Notes: generated from the sequence alone by a model not told the origin. A stretch of 19,692 bases of DNA from JBGSKV01 sp041740975 (GCA_041740975.1 JBGSKV010000044.1:1-19692); one strand, 5' to 3'. Counted from the first letter of the stretch, positions 1-7,686 are shown. Numbers and translations are program-made.

Positions 1-1106
1 CGAAGATCGAAGGCCGTTCTTCGCAGAATCACTTCCCGGCGATGAAAGTAGAAGTTCTCGAGGATATCTTTGAGGTTCAAAACTTTTGGCACACCTTTAA
101 CAAGCGCGACCGTATTGACACCAAAGCTTGTTTGGAGAGGTGTTAATTTAAATAAGTTATTTAGAATAATTTCGCCGACTTCGCCTTTTTTGAGATCGAT
201 CACAACTCGGATATCGTCCTGAGCGGATTCGTCTCTTAAGTCCGAAATACCTTCGATTTTTTTATCGCGAACCAGCTCGGCAATTTTTTCGAGCAATCGA
301 GCTTTATTGACTTGATAAGGCAACTCAGTAACGATGATTTGAGACTTACCGGACTTGGTTTCTTCCACTTCGGCTTTGGCGCGCATTTTGATGCTGCCAC
401 GACCGGTTTTATAAGCGCTCACAATGCCTGCGCGCCCACAAATATATCCCCTGGTGGGAAAGTCCGGGCCTTTAACATAGGTCAAAAGCTGATCAATTGT
501 GATTTGGGGATTATCGATAAGAGCTTCTAAAGCGGTCGCAATTTCAAGGATGTTGTGGGGTGGAATATTCGTCGCCATACCGACCGCAATACCAGAAGCG
601 CCGTTTATTAAAAGTTGCGGCAACTTCGTCGGCATGACGAGAGGTTCGGTTTCTTTGTTGTCGTAGTTCGGACCAAAGTCTACCGTCTCTTTGTCCAAAT
701 CGGCTAACAAAAGATCAGCGATTTTTTCTAGACGCACTTCCGTGTAACGCATAGCGGCGGCTGAATCACCATCGATAGAACCAAAGTTTCCTTGGCCATC
801 GACGAGCGGATAACGCATGGAAAATTCCTGCGCCAAACGAACAAGCGCGTCATAAACAGCGGTATCCCCATGGGGATGGTACTTACCGATGACGTCCCCG
901 ACGATACGAGCTGATTTGAGGTAAGGGCGATTGGAAAAGTTCTTTAGCCCGTACATTGCGTATAGAATCCGACGATGCACAGGCTTCAGTCCGTCTCGTA
1001 CATCCGGTAAGGCGCGTGAAACAATTACGCTCATCGAATAGTCGAGAAAGGATGTTTTTAGTTCATCTTCAATATGAATGGGAATGACATTGGTATGTTC
1101 AGCCAT
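1..1106 (-). CDS. gyrA: DNA gyrase subunit A (N-terminal part, runs off left edge)
   Basis: GyrA is the DNA-breaking and rejoining subunit of the A2B2 gyrase that introduces negative supercoils. The ATG at 1104-1106 opens a frame that stays open to the window edge, about 368 codons, so the C-terminal half is missing. The N-terminus follows the family pattern, with VSRALPDVRDGLKPVHRRIL near residues 29-48. The quinolone-resistance region reads GKYHPHGDTAVYD near 74-86, with Thr82 at the position of E. coli Ser83. The catalytic tyrosine is Tyr121 in AAMRYTEVRL. The gene starts 11 bp after the gyrB stop, with GGTTAAGG as a modest ribosome site, so the two are probably cotranscribed. Identification is secure. 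Confidence 0.98.
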   Translation of the reverse strand, partial: MAEHTNVIPIHIEDELKTSFLDYSMSVIVSRALPDVRDGLKPVHRRILYAMYGLKNFSNRPYLKSARIVGDVIGKYHPHGDTAVYDALVRLAQEFSMRYPLVDGQGNFGSIDGDSAAAMRYTEVRLEKIADLLLADLDKETVDFGPNYDNKETEPLVMPTKLPQLLINGASGIAVGMATNIPPHNILEIATALEALIDNPQITIDQLLTYVKGPDFPTRGYICGRAGIVSAYKTGRGSIKMRAKAEVEETKSGKSQIIVTELPYQVNKARLLEKIAELVRDKKIEGISDLRDESAQDDIRVVIDLKKGEVGEIILNNLFKLTPLQTSFGVNTVALVKGVPKVLNLKDILENFYFHRREVILRRTAFDL

Positions 1107-1117
1107 AAACCTTAACC

Positions 1118-3643
1118 TTAAATATCGAGATTTTTAACATTAAGAGCGTTGGATTCTATAAATTCACGACGTGGTTCCACATCATCACCCATCAAGGTAC
1201 TAAAAAGAAGATCGCTTTCGATCGCGTCTTGCACGTCCACGCGCAAAAGAGTGCGTTTGTCGACTTCCATGGTCGTTTCCGCCAGCTGTTCCGGGTTCAT
1301 TTCCCCCAAACCTTTGTAGCGCTGGATGTAGGCACCTTTACGGCCCTCGTCTTCAATAAGTTGGCGCATATCTTCAAGGTTTTTTATTTTTCCACCTTGA
1401 ATCACGTTCTCTTCTTCAGTTTCGACTTTCTCACCTTTTTCGGGTTTCGCTTTTTTGATACGAGTGTATTCAAACGGCGCTTTTGCAACTTCTAGAATTT
1501 GCTGCTTCATGCGGCGAAGCTCGAGAAGTTCAGGGGAAGAGAAAATTCCGGCATTCATGCGCGAAATCTGCGGAATATGTTTAATACGTGTTTCAAAAGT
1601 AATATTGTAACGCGAAGTATCTTCGTCGAACGCTACTGTTCCCGTCGCAAAAATATGCTCTTTCGGAACGCTCGTAAGGTGCGCGATAATTTGATCTTTG
1701 AGCTTTACGACTGACTTTTCATCAGCCATGGAACTTGCGTCGAGCTTATCGTTATCCACAAGATATTCGATAATCGCTCGTTGATGGCGGCGAGATATGG
1801 CGCGGAAAAGTTGGTCGTGACGACTGAGTTTGGTCATCAAACCCTTCACCGTACTGCGGTCCAATACCTTTTTGTCGGCATCGCGGATTTCCAGACTATC
1901 TAAGGCCGCATCGCTTAAGAAAGCTTGCAAGGATATATCGTCTTTCAGATACCGTTCCACTTTGCCTTTGCGATATTTATACAAAGGAGGTTGTGCAATA
2001 TAAAGATGACCGCGTTCGATTATTTCTGGCATTTGACGGAAAAAGAATGTCAAAAGTAGCGTTCGAATATGCGCCCCGTCGACGTCCGCATCGGTCATCA
2101 GAACGATTTTGTGATAGCGAAGCTTTGAAATTTCAAAATCGTTTTTGCCAATCCCTGTTCCCATCGCTTGAATGAGAAGTTTGATCTCTTGGGAGGAAAG
2201 CATTTTGTCGAATCGCGCTTTTTCGACGTTTAAGATTTTACCTTTCAGAGGCAATACAGCTTGTGTTTTACGGTCCCGTGCTTGTTTCGCGGATCCGCCT
2301 GCCGAGTCACCCTCGACCAAGAAAAGCTCGCATAGTTCTGGGTTTCGCTCTTGGCAGTCGGCCATTTTTCCGGGAAGACCGGCAAAATCCAACGCCCCTT
2401 TTCGGCGCGTCAGTTCGCGGGCTTTTTTTGCGGCTAAACGAGCGCGGGCGGCATCGATGATCTTATTGATGATGCGCTTTCCGGCGTCGGGGTTGAGGTT
2501 AAAATAATGCGTAAGTTTATCGGAAGCGATTTGCTCAACCATGGGACGAACTTCGGGATTTCCCAGTTTTGTCTTGGTTTGACCTTGGAATTCAGGGTTT
2601 TTGATTTTGACAGCAATGATACCTGTCAAACCTTCACGAATATCTTCCCCTGTAATGCCTTCTTTGAAGTTTTTCAAAAGTCCGTTGGACTCAGCAAACT
2701 GGTTGATCACCCGCGTTAAACTCGAACGAAGGCCGGTAAGATGCGTTCCACCTTCCACGGTATTAATATTATTGACGTATGAATAAAGACTTTCGTTATA
2801 GGCGTCTGTCCACTGCATAACGCATTCGACTTGCGCGAGCAGTTTGTTGTTTTCGATGTGATCATGCGTAAAATAGATGGGGTTATCATGTAAAGGAGTT
2901 TTGCCTTTATTTAGATATTCACAAAACGATTTGAGACCACCTTCATAAAAGAATTCTTGTTTACGATCAGAGGCTTCTTCGTTGAGTGTAATGCGAATGC
3001 CTTTATTTAAGAATGCAAGTTCCCGAAGTCGCTTCGCCAGCGTGTCGAAAACGAAAGTGGTATCTAAAAAAATGCTGCCGTCGGGTTTGAACTGCGTCGT
3101 CGTACCGTTATTTGTGGCTGGGCCAATTTGTTTAACCGGACCATCAGGAACGCCTATTTTGTAGCTTTGCGTGTAATGCGCGCCTTCTTTGAAAACGTCA
3201 ACTTTACACCACTCCGAAAGCGCATTGACGACCGAAGCACCCACACCGTGCAAACCGCCCGAGAAAGCAAATGCTTTATCATCAAATTTACCGCCGGCAT
3301 GAAGAACGGTCATAACAATTTCGAGAGCTGATTTTTTTTCTTTTGGATGTTCTGCGACCGGAATACCGCGACCGTTATCTTTGACTAAACAAGATCCGTC
3401 CATTTGCAAAAAAACTTCGATTAAATCGCAATGACCGCCCATCGCTTCATCGATAGAGTTATCCACAATTTCATAAACAAGATGATGCAAGCCATCCACA
3501 GAAGTGGAGCCGATATACATACCTGGTCTTTTTCGAACAGCTTCTAAACCTTCCAGAACCTGAATGTTACTGGCGTTATAGCTAGACTTGGGTGCAGCAG
3601 GAGGAGAATCTTGGTCGGTGGTACTCAAATTAACGTCTTCCAT
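1118..3643 (-). CDS. gyrB: DNA gyrase subunit B
   Basis: This is the ATPase subunit of gyrase, 841 aa, slightly longer than E. coli GyrB (804) because of a short disordered N-terminus of about 22 residues. GHKL ATPase motifs are visible: EIVDN with Glu58 and Asn62, DNGRGIP at 89-95 and GGLHGVGASVVNALS at 129-143. The TOPRIM domain has EGDSAGG at 444-450, PLKGKILNVEKA at 465-476 and DADVDG at 518-523. The C-terminus carries the conserved YIQRYKGLGEMNPEQL stretch. No large insertion resembling those of proteobacterial GyrB was evident by eye. It lies 118 bp downstream of dnaN, and no recF separates them. AGAAGG lies about 12 nt before the ATG. Confidence 0.98.
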   Translation of the reverse strand: MEDVNLSTTDQDSPPAAPKSSYNASNIQVLEGLEAVRKRPGMYIGSTSVDGLHHLVYEIVDNSIDEAMGGHCDLIEVFLQMDGSCLVKDNGRGIPVAEHPKEKKSALEIVMTVLHAGGKFDDKAFAFSGGLHGVGASVVNALSEWCKVDVFKEGAHYTQSYKIGVPDGPVKQIGPATNNGTTTQFKPDGSIFLDTTFVFDTLAKRLRELAFLNKGIRITLNEEASDRKQEFFYEGGLKSFCEYLNKGKTPLHDNPIYFTHDHIENNKLLAQVECVMQWTDAYNESLYSYVNNINTVEGGTHLTGLRSSLTRVINQFAESNGLLKNFKEGITGEDIREGLTGIIAVKIKNPEFQGQTKTKLGNPEVRPMVEQIASDKLTHYFNLNPDAGKRIINKIIDAARARLAAKKARELTRRKGALDFAGLPGKMADCQERNPELCELFLVEGDSAGGSAKQARDRKTQAVLPLKGKILNVEKARFDKMLSSQEIKLLIQAMGTGIGKNDFEISKLRYHKIVLMTDADVDGAHIRTLLLTFFFRQMPEIIERGHLYIAQPPLYKYRKGKVERYLKDDISLQAFLSDAALDSLEIRDADKKVLDRSTVKGLMTKLSRHDQLFRAISRRHQRAIIEYLVDNDKLDASSMADEKSVVKLKDQIIAHLTSVPKEHIFATGTVAFDEDTSRYNITFETRIKHIPQISRMNAGIFSSPELLELRRMKQQILEVAKAPFEYTRIKKAKPEKGEKVETEEENVIQGGKIKNLEDMRQLIEDEGRKGAYIQRYKGLGEMNPEQLAETTMEVDKRTLLRVDVQDAIESDLLFSTLMGDDVEPRREFIESNALNVKNLDI

Positions 3644-3666
3644 GTTGTGAACGACCCTTCTAACGT

Positions 3667-3689
3667 TTGATTATGACTACCATAATCAA
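3667..3689. promoter_or_regulatory. 9-bp palindrome in the dnaN-gyrB gap
   Basis: TTGATTATG (3667-3675), a 5-nt spacer, then CATAATCAA (3681-3689) form a perfect AT-rich inverted repeat between dnaN and gyrB. A T-run follows on the plus strand (GTGTTTTTTG) but not on the transcribed minus strand, so it would terminate only antisense transcription. It could instead be an operator or part of a gyrB promoter. Its function is not evident from sequence. Confidence 0.4.
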
Positions 3690-3761
3690 GTGTTTTTTGC
3701 TTTCTTTTTCATGCTTTTCAAAAATCAAAAAGCTTAGATTCTAGGTCTTCATGACTTATTT

Positions 3762-4883
3762 TCAGTTCTCTTTTATCGGTACTAGAACATGCATTGAGTG
3801 ACATCCCTCCGGTTCGTTTTTAGGAAGAATAACGAGCGCATCATTATTATCGGTTTTAAATTGCATTTCAATTTCGGCACTAGTCGTAGCGCTAAAAACG
3901 TCCGTCAAGAAACGACCATTGACAGCCAACTTGCGTGGCTCGCCATCATACTTGTCGATTTGAATAAGTTCTTTGCCTTCAGAACTTCCCATTGTTTTCG
4001 AACTGAGCGTTAGCGTGTTATCGCTAAACAATAAACGCAACGCCCGGCTTTTATCCGAAGCAAGAAGCACGCGCTTGGCCACACCCTGCAAATGCTGTCG
4101 CGATACTTCGATACTGTTCAACGCACCTTTCGGAAGCACACCCTGATAATTCGGATATTTTACGGCCGAAATGCGAATAAAGACTTTGTAGCCGTCTAAA
4201 CTTGCCAAAAGTGTGTTTTGTTCGTGATCGACGGCAATCTCAATATTTTCAAAACCTTCTGTACACATTCTGTGCAGCTCAGTCAGTGCTCGCTTGGATA
4301 AGCAAACGCCTTGCGCCAAAAACTCGTTCGGTAGGGGCAAAGTTATCTCGCAATGAGATAGACGATAGCCATCCGTGCCCACTAAGCGCAGCGTCTGATC
4401 TGAGGTCTTGTGGAGGTATCCTACGGTGCCATAGTTGCGTGGCGATTCTTGCGATACACAAAACTGCATCTGTTCAATCATGTAGCTAAGCTTCATGGTT
4501 GGGAGTTTAGTGAATCTTTTTTCATCAAATTCCGGCGGATCACGCCAGGTCATCTCGTCAATGACAGGTATCTTGATCTCGAATTGCTTGTCCTCACCAG
4601 CTTTGATGATGAGAAACGAATCTTTAGTTTCAAGTGAGGTCACGCCATTCGGAAGTTCTTTAACAACATCGGAAAAAAGCTTGGCAGGTACGAAGACGGT
4701 GCCGGGTTGTTCCGTTGTACAGGCTGCTTCGCTATAAATCGCCAGGACACGGTCCATGGCTGACAATGTCAACTGACCCTGATCCACTTTGAGACCAATA
4801 TTGGCTAGCGTTCGTTCTGATATCGCACCTTGCAATCGATTCGTGGCTATCGCCAGATCTTGCTTACTGGTTTTGATGTGCAT
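3762..4883 (-). CDS. dnaN: DNA polymerase III beta sliding clamp
   Basis: This protein encodes the ring-shaped processivity clamp that tethers DNA polymerase III and binds many repair and regulatory proteins. Its 373 aa match the family (about 366-380). The N-terminus has the clamp pattern (MHIKTSKQDLAIATNRLQGA), followed by a VFVPAKLFSDVVKELP-type segment near 64-79, a VGTDGYRLSH segment in domain two, and a C-terminal HVLVPIKEN tail in place of the usual YVVMPMRL. A good ribosome site (GAGGGG) lies 9 nt before the ATG. It is codirectional with dnaA across the 265-bp gap that I annotate as oriC. It probably starts the dnaN-gyrB-gyrA transcript or shares dnaA's. Confidence 0.97.
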   Translation of the reverse strand: MHIKTSKQDLAIATNRLQGAISERTLANIGLKVDQGQLTLSAMDRVLAIYSEAACTTEQPGTVFVPAKLFSDVVKELPNGVTSLETKDSFLIIKAGEDKQFEIKIPVIDEMTWRDPPEFDEKRFTKLPTMKLSYMIEQMQFCVSQESPRNYGTVGYLHKTSDQTLRLVGTDGYRLSHCEITLPLPNEFLAQGVCLSKRALTELHRMCTEGFENIEIAVDHEQNTLLASLDGYKVFIRISAVKYPNYQGVLPKGALNSIEVSRQHLQGVAKRVLLASDKSRALRLLFSDNTLTLSSKTMGSSEGKELIQIDKYDGEPRKLAVNGRFLTDVFSATTSAEIEMQFKTDNNDALVILPKNEPEGCHSMHVLVPIKEN

Positions 4884-4947
4884 TCTTCGTTACCCCTCGG
4901 GATTGGTTCTCTTATATGTAAAATAATGAAGTTATTTTCTCTTTAAA

Positions 4948-4962
4948 TAGTAGTAGTAGTAG
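4948..4962 (+). other. DnaA-trio, five tandem TAG triplets
   Basis: The sequence is (TAG)x5. The minus strand reads TTACCCACA, then GACA, then CTACTACTACTACTA, then TTTAAAG and AT-rich DNA. This matches the basal unwinding system described in Bacillus subtilis: a DnaA box, a short linker, and 3'-GAT-5' triplets onto which a DnaA filament extends to open the duplex. The neighbouring box and AT-rich flank support this over a chance trinucleotide repeat. Confidence 0.7.
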
Positions 4963-5076
4963 TGTCTGTGGGTAACCTGTATAGCTTTGAATAACCCGTC
5001 AGAATCATTATTAAAAACAGCCTTTTCTGGGCTGGGATTTCGGTGGAAAAATCGTGCACTTTGCAGTGGATGAAGT

Positions 5077-5085
5077 TGTGGAAAA
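5077..5085 (-). promoter_or_regulatory. DnaA box (TTTTCCACA)
   Basis: TTTTCCACA on the minus strand agrees with the consensus TTWTNCACA and with the relaxed Bdellovibrio box ending in TCCACA. It is the best single match within the dnaA-dnaN gap. It is flanked by the two copies of a 10-bp inverted repeat (5065-5074 and 5111-5120), each containing the weaker box TCATCCACT. Confidence 0.65.
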
Positions 5086-5148
5086 GTAATCGTCTTCAAA
5101 TTGTCCTCAGTTCATCCACTTCGAAATTCATATCCAAATCACAAGTTA

Positions 5149-6603
5149 TCAACATAGTTGTTCAAGCTTTCTTTCGAGAGCTTCCAAATCTGTCTTCAAA
5201 TTTATATCGTTTCTTTCTTTAGTAATCTTCTTAACAGCATGCATCACCGTTGTGTGATCTTTGCCGCCAAACTTTTCACCAATTTCTGGAAATGATGCGT
5301 TCGTCAAATCGCGAGCGAGATACATCGCGATTTGGCGTGGTGTCGTCAGCGCTCGCAAACGGCGTTTCGACTTCAGATCCGACATGCGAATCTTAAAGTG
5401 CTCGGCGACTGTTTTTTGAACAGCCTCAACGGTAAGTCTTTTCACAGGTTCCGTCAGAATATTTTGGAAAGTCTCCATGGCGAGGGTCAGATCAATCGTG
5501 CGGCCCTGTAAAGAGGCAAAGGCAGCAATACGGTGCAAGGCACCTTCTAGCTCGCGGACGTTTCTCTTTGCATAACTAGCAATGTACTCGGCAACGTCGT
5601 TTCCGATAGCAATACCCATAGCCTGGGCCTTTTCAAACAAGATCGCCATGCGGTGCTCTTGATCAGGAACTTGGATGTCGGCGATAAGCCCCCACTGAAA
5701 TCGATTTTGCAAACGATCTTCAATATCGGGGATATCCTGTGGAAACAAATCCGAAGTCATAACGATTTGTTTTTTCGCTTCATACAAAGAGTTAAACGTA
5801 TGAAAGAACTCTTCTTGCGTACGCTCTTTTCCAGAAATAAACTGAATATCATCCACTAAAAAAACATCGCAATGACGGTATTTTTGCCGAAAATCCCACA
5901 TTTTATTAAAGCGAAGACAATAAATCATCTCGTTCATAAATCGTTCGCTAGAAATATAGGTGACAATCGCAGACGGGTTATTTTGAATAATATGATTGCC
6001 GACAGCGTGTAATAAGTGAGTTTTACCGAGGCCAGTACCACCATAAATGAAAAGTGGATTGTAAGTTTGACCCGGCGCATTCGCGACCGCTTCTGCAGCG
6101 GCCTGCGCAAAACGGTTACTTTCACCGCTAACAAACGTCGAAAATGTGTAGTTCGGATTGAGATGACTTTTGTGTTGAGTTAAAGATTGAGATAATGTTC
6201 CTTCTGGTCGTCGCGAGGAAACCACTGGTTTTATAGCGTCAAGTGGCATGTCCAAGGGACCAGCATCCAAAATGGTTTTTTCTTCTTTGATATCTTCCAC
6301 AGCAGGAGAGCCATCTATTTCAATTCGTAAAAAGACGTCGATTCCAAGTCCTGATTTGGCGTCTTCAATCACTTGCCAGTAATTTTCGACTAAACCTTGA
6401 TAAAAAACCATATTCGGCACGAGAAGCGTGATTTCTTTTTGACCAACTACGCGCGTCGTAAGTGGTGCGATCCAGCTACTATATTCTGTTTTATCTAGGA
6501 CTTCGGCGAGGCGTTTAGCGATACGTTGCCAGGATGATTCTGAGGTAAGTGACGCGGAGGTTTTGGAGGCGTCAAACTTTGATACAAACAGTGATTCATG
6601 CAT
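5149..6603 (-). CDS. dnaA: Chromosomal replication initiator DnaA
   Basis: DnaA is the AAA+ initiator that binds DnaA boxes, forms a filament and opens the origin. The length of 484 aa is normal. Domain I spans about 20-100. A variable linker to about 145 follows. The AAA+ core has Walker A GGTGLGKT at 188-195, Walker B with Asp251-Asp252 in VFLVDDIQF, and a candidate arginine finger at Arg301. Domain IV carries the DNA-binding signature GKDHTTVMHA at 447-456. The N-terminus has about 20 extra residues before the usual start of domain I. The only upstream ribosome signal is AGGA, 12 nt before the ATG, so expression may be modest. The gene is divergent from the ATP synthase genes and transcribed towards the probable origin. 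Confidence 0.98.
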   Translation of the reverse strand: MHESLFVSKFDASKTSASLTSESSWQRIAKRLAEVLDKTEYSSWIAPLTTRVVGQKEITLLVPNMVFYQGLVENYWQVIEDAKSGLGIDVFLRIEIDGSPAVEDIKEEKTILDAGPLDMPLDAIKPVVSSRRPEGTLSQSLTQHKSHLNPNYTFSTFVSGESNRFAQAAAEAVANAPGQTYNPLFIYGGTGLGKTHLLHAVGNHIIQNNPSAIVTYISSERFMNEMIYCLRFNKMWDFRQKYRHCDVFLVDDIQFISGKERTQEEFFHTFNSLYEAKKQIVMTSDLFPQDIPDIEDRLQNRFQWGLIADIQVPDQEHRMAILFEKAQAMGIAIGNDVAEYIASYAKRNVRELEGALHRIAAFASLQGRTIDLTLAMETFQNILTEPVKRLTVEAVQKTVAEHFKIRMSDLKSKRRLRALTTPRQIAMYLARDLTNASFPEIGEKFGGKDHTTVMHAVKKITKERNDINLKTDLEALERKLEQLC

Positions 6604-6774
6604 AACAATTGGATTTCCTGAGAATATTAAAAACCTAATTAAATCAGATAGTTATATCTAGTCTTACAGGCTTTCAGATTTACGAAAACAACCTGGAAAA
6701 CTAGCATAGCGATGGGGGGAGAGCAAGGTGAATGAAACAAATTTAAATGGCTCTAAAACCCTGATTTAAGAATG

Positions 6775-6791
6775 TTTTGCAGCTTGCAAAA
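6775..6791. promoter_or_regulatory. 17-bp palindrome upstream of dnaA, possible operator
   Basis: TTTTGCA, a 3-nt spacer GCT, then TGCAAAA form a perfect 7-bp inverted repeat, 7 bp from a perfect DnaA box in the divergent dnaA/atpZ gap (6604-6833). Size and symmetry suit a dimeric regulator. No known operator was matched, so its role is open. Confidence 0.4.
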
Positions 6792-6797
6792 TTATAT

Positions 6798-6806
6798 TTA
6801 TCCACA
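6798..6806 (+). promoter_or_regulatory. Perfect DnaA box TTATCCACA upstream of dnaA
   Basis: TTATCCACA is the high-affinity E. coli consensus. It lies 192 bp upstream of the dnaA start and 28 bp before atpZ. It could autoregulate dnaA, couple atpZ transcription to DnaA, or be the second half of a bipartite origin, as DnaA boxes flank dnaA in Bacillus. It is the only clear box in this gap. Confidence 0.65.
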
Positions 6807-6833
6807 GTAGAAAGCAGCTGAAGGAAATAGCAA

Positions 6834-7070
6834 ATGACGAATGGAAATTTTTACAAATCTTTTGGCTTGTTAATGGCGTTCCCATTTCAAGTTATCTCTG
6901 TAGCCTTTGCAGCGCACTGGTTCGGTGTCTATCTTGATAAAGAATATCCGAAAAGTTTCTCTTGGCTTACCGTAACCTATATTATAGCTTCTATTGTGAT
7001 ACTTCAGTTTTTTATATTTTTAATAATGTACATCATAAAATTAGACAAAAGTTATGGCAAGTCGAAATAG
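6834..7070 (+). CDS. atpZ: AtpZ/AtpI-family small membrane protein of the ATP synthase locus
   Basis: This is a 78-aa protein with two membrane segments, about residues 9-31 and 42-68. The GVYLDKEYPKSFSWLTVTY stretch between them resembles the G..LD..F.T.P motif of the AtpZ/AtpI family, small proteins at the front of many F-type ATP synthase operons. Known of the family: AtpZ and AtpI have been linked to assembly of the c-ring and to Mg2+ or Ca2+ supply. The ribosome site AAGGAAAT precedes the ATG closely. It overlaps the next membrane protein gene by 17 bp, so the two are translationally linked. Assignment rests on size, topology and position, as similarity in this family is weak. Confidence 0.65.
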   Translation: MTNGNFYKSFGLLMAFPFQVISVAFAAHWFGVYLDKEYPKSFSWLTVTYIIASIVILQFFIFLIMYIIKLDKSYGKSK

Positions 7071-7434
7071 TGCGATTTTAGTGTTTTTTACCGCTGTTTT
7101 CGTGTTTTTAGCACTAATTTTGACAAAAAAAGCCTTTTTTTGGTATTTTTTCTCTGGATTTATGTTTTTTTTCGCAAATATCTTCTTTTTAGAACGCATT
7201 TCTCGCAAATTATTCTTCTCGCAAACTAATCTGACTTCAAACCAGCGCTATATCGCCTTTTTTGGTTTTTTGAAGCTCGTTTCATGGTTATTTCCCTTGT
7301 TTTTATTTCTTTACGGCAAAAATGACGTTGTTTCTGTCATTGCATTCGCAGCAGGTGCACTTTTTTGTTTAGTTTTATTTTCTTTTCGAAAATGGTTATC
7401 GAATAGCAATGTTTCACGTGAAACATCTGTTTAG
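7054..7434 (+). CDS. atpI: Probable ATP synthase protein I (AtpI-like), four-helix membrane protein
   Basis: This 126-aa protein is very hydrophobic, with about a fifth of its residues phenylalanine. Four membrane segments can be drawn at roughly 5-23, 27-46, 67-86 and 91-109, as in the ATP synthase subunit I family. It overlaps the preceding small gene and lies upstream of atpB, the usual place for atpI, and is likely a non-stoichiometric assembly factor. No strong ribosome site precedes its ATG, so translational coupling is likely. Its last codons (NVSRETSV) are encoded by the first parS palindrome. It has more T-rich DNA than its neighbours. A different small membrane protein is possible. 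Confidence 0.55.
   Translation: MASRNSAILVFFTAVFVFLALILTKKAFFWYFFSGFMFFFANIFFLERISRKLFFSQTNLTSNQRYIAFFGFLKLVSWLFPLFLFLYGKNDVVSVIAFAAGALFCLVLFSFRKWLSNSNVSRETSV
7409..7426. other. parS: parS site 1 (inside the 3' end of atpI)
   Basis: A perfect ATGTTTCACGTGAAACAT palindrome containing the 16-bp consensus parS TGTTTCACGTGAAACA, the ParB-loading site of chromosomal ParABS systems. It encodes NVSRET within the AtpI-like protein, ending 8 bp before the end of its stop codon. Confidence 0.95.
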
Positions 7435-7547
7435 TTCGCCATTCAGAGCAATTTACTGCGGAGCGTGCGGCTAGCGACAGTTCTTCGCTCAAACAAACTC
7501 GTTTTGTGCTGGAACAGAAGTCGCCAGCAGTTTAGTTGCACATCGGA

Positions 7548-7565
7548 ATGTTTCACGTGAAACAT
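7548..7565. other. parS: parS site 2
   Basis: Perfect 18-bp parS palindrome. Its symmetry extends to 22 bp (7546-7567), and nine T residues follow at once on the plus strand, so as RNA it could also act as a weak intrinsic terminator. Confidence 0.95.
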
Positions 7566-7613
7566 TCTTTTTTTTTATTCAGAGAGCTAACTTTGAACGG
7601 GATGTGTTTTCGA

Positions 7614-7631
7614 ATGTTTCACGTGAAACAT
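7614..7631. other. parS: parS site 3
   Basis: Perfect ATGTTTCACGTGAAACAT palindrome, 66 bp from site 2 measured start to start. Confidence 0.95.
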
Positions 7632-7668
7632 CCAGTGATGACTCGACTGAAATCACCAAAAAATGAAA

Positions 7669-7686
7669 ATGTTTCACGTGAAACAT
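7669..7686. other. parS: parS site 4
   Basis: Perfect 18-bp parS palindrome whose symmetry extends to 22 bp (7667-7688). It lies 75 bp upstream of the atpB start and 55 bp from site 3, so ParB bound here could influence atpB transcription. Confidence 0.95.

Larger units (their letters stand above)
4905..5154. other. Probable chromosomal replication origin (oriC core, dnaA-dnaN gap)
   Basis: This non-coding interval holds several DnaA-box-like 9-mers. TTTTCCACA lies on the minus strand at 5077-5085. TTACCCACA lies on the minus strand at 4967-4975. TCATCCACT occurs at 5065-5073 (minus) and 5112-5120 (plus), as part of a 10-bp inverted repeat. TTATCAACA at 5146-5154 overlaps the dnaA stop. Next to the 4967-4975 box come five TAG triplets and then an AT-rich tract (about 4905-4947), the order expected of an unwinding element. 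Known from literature: the Bdellovibrio bacteriovorus origin was mapped to the dnaA-dnaN gap, with a relaxed box ending in TCCACA. I infer the same here. DnaA footprinting or origin mapping is lacking. Confidence 0.75.

Noticed and set aside
1016..1023. Half parS sequence (GTGAAACA) at the gyrA 5' end
   Set aside because: Only one half-site is present. It encodes the conserved VSRA residues of GyrA.
1752..1760. TTATCCACA DnaA box inside gyrB
   Set aside because: It is a single isolated match within a coding sequence, far from the dnaA-dnaN gap. A second one at 3459-3467 is simply the codons of the conserved IVDNS motif.
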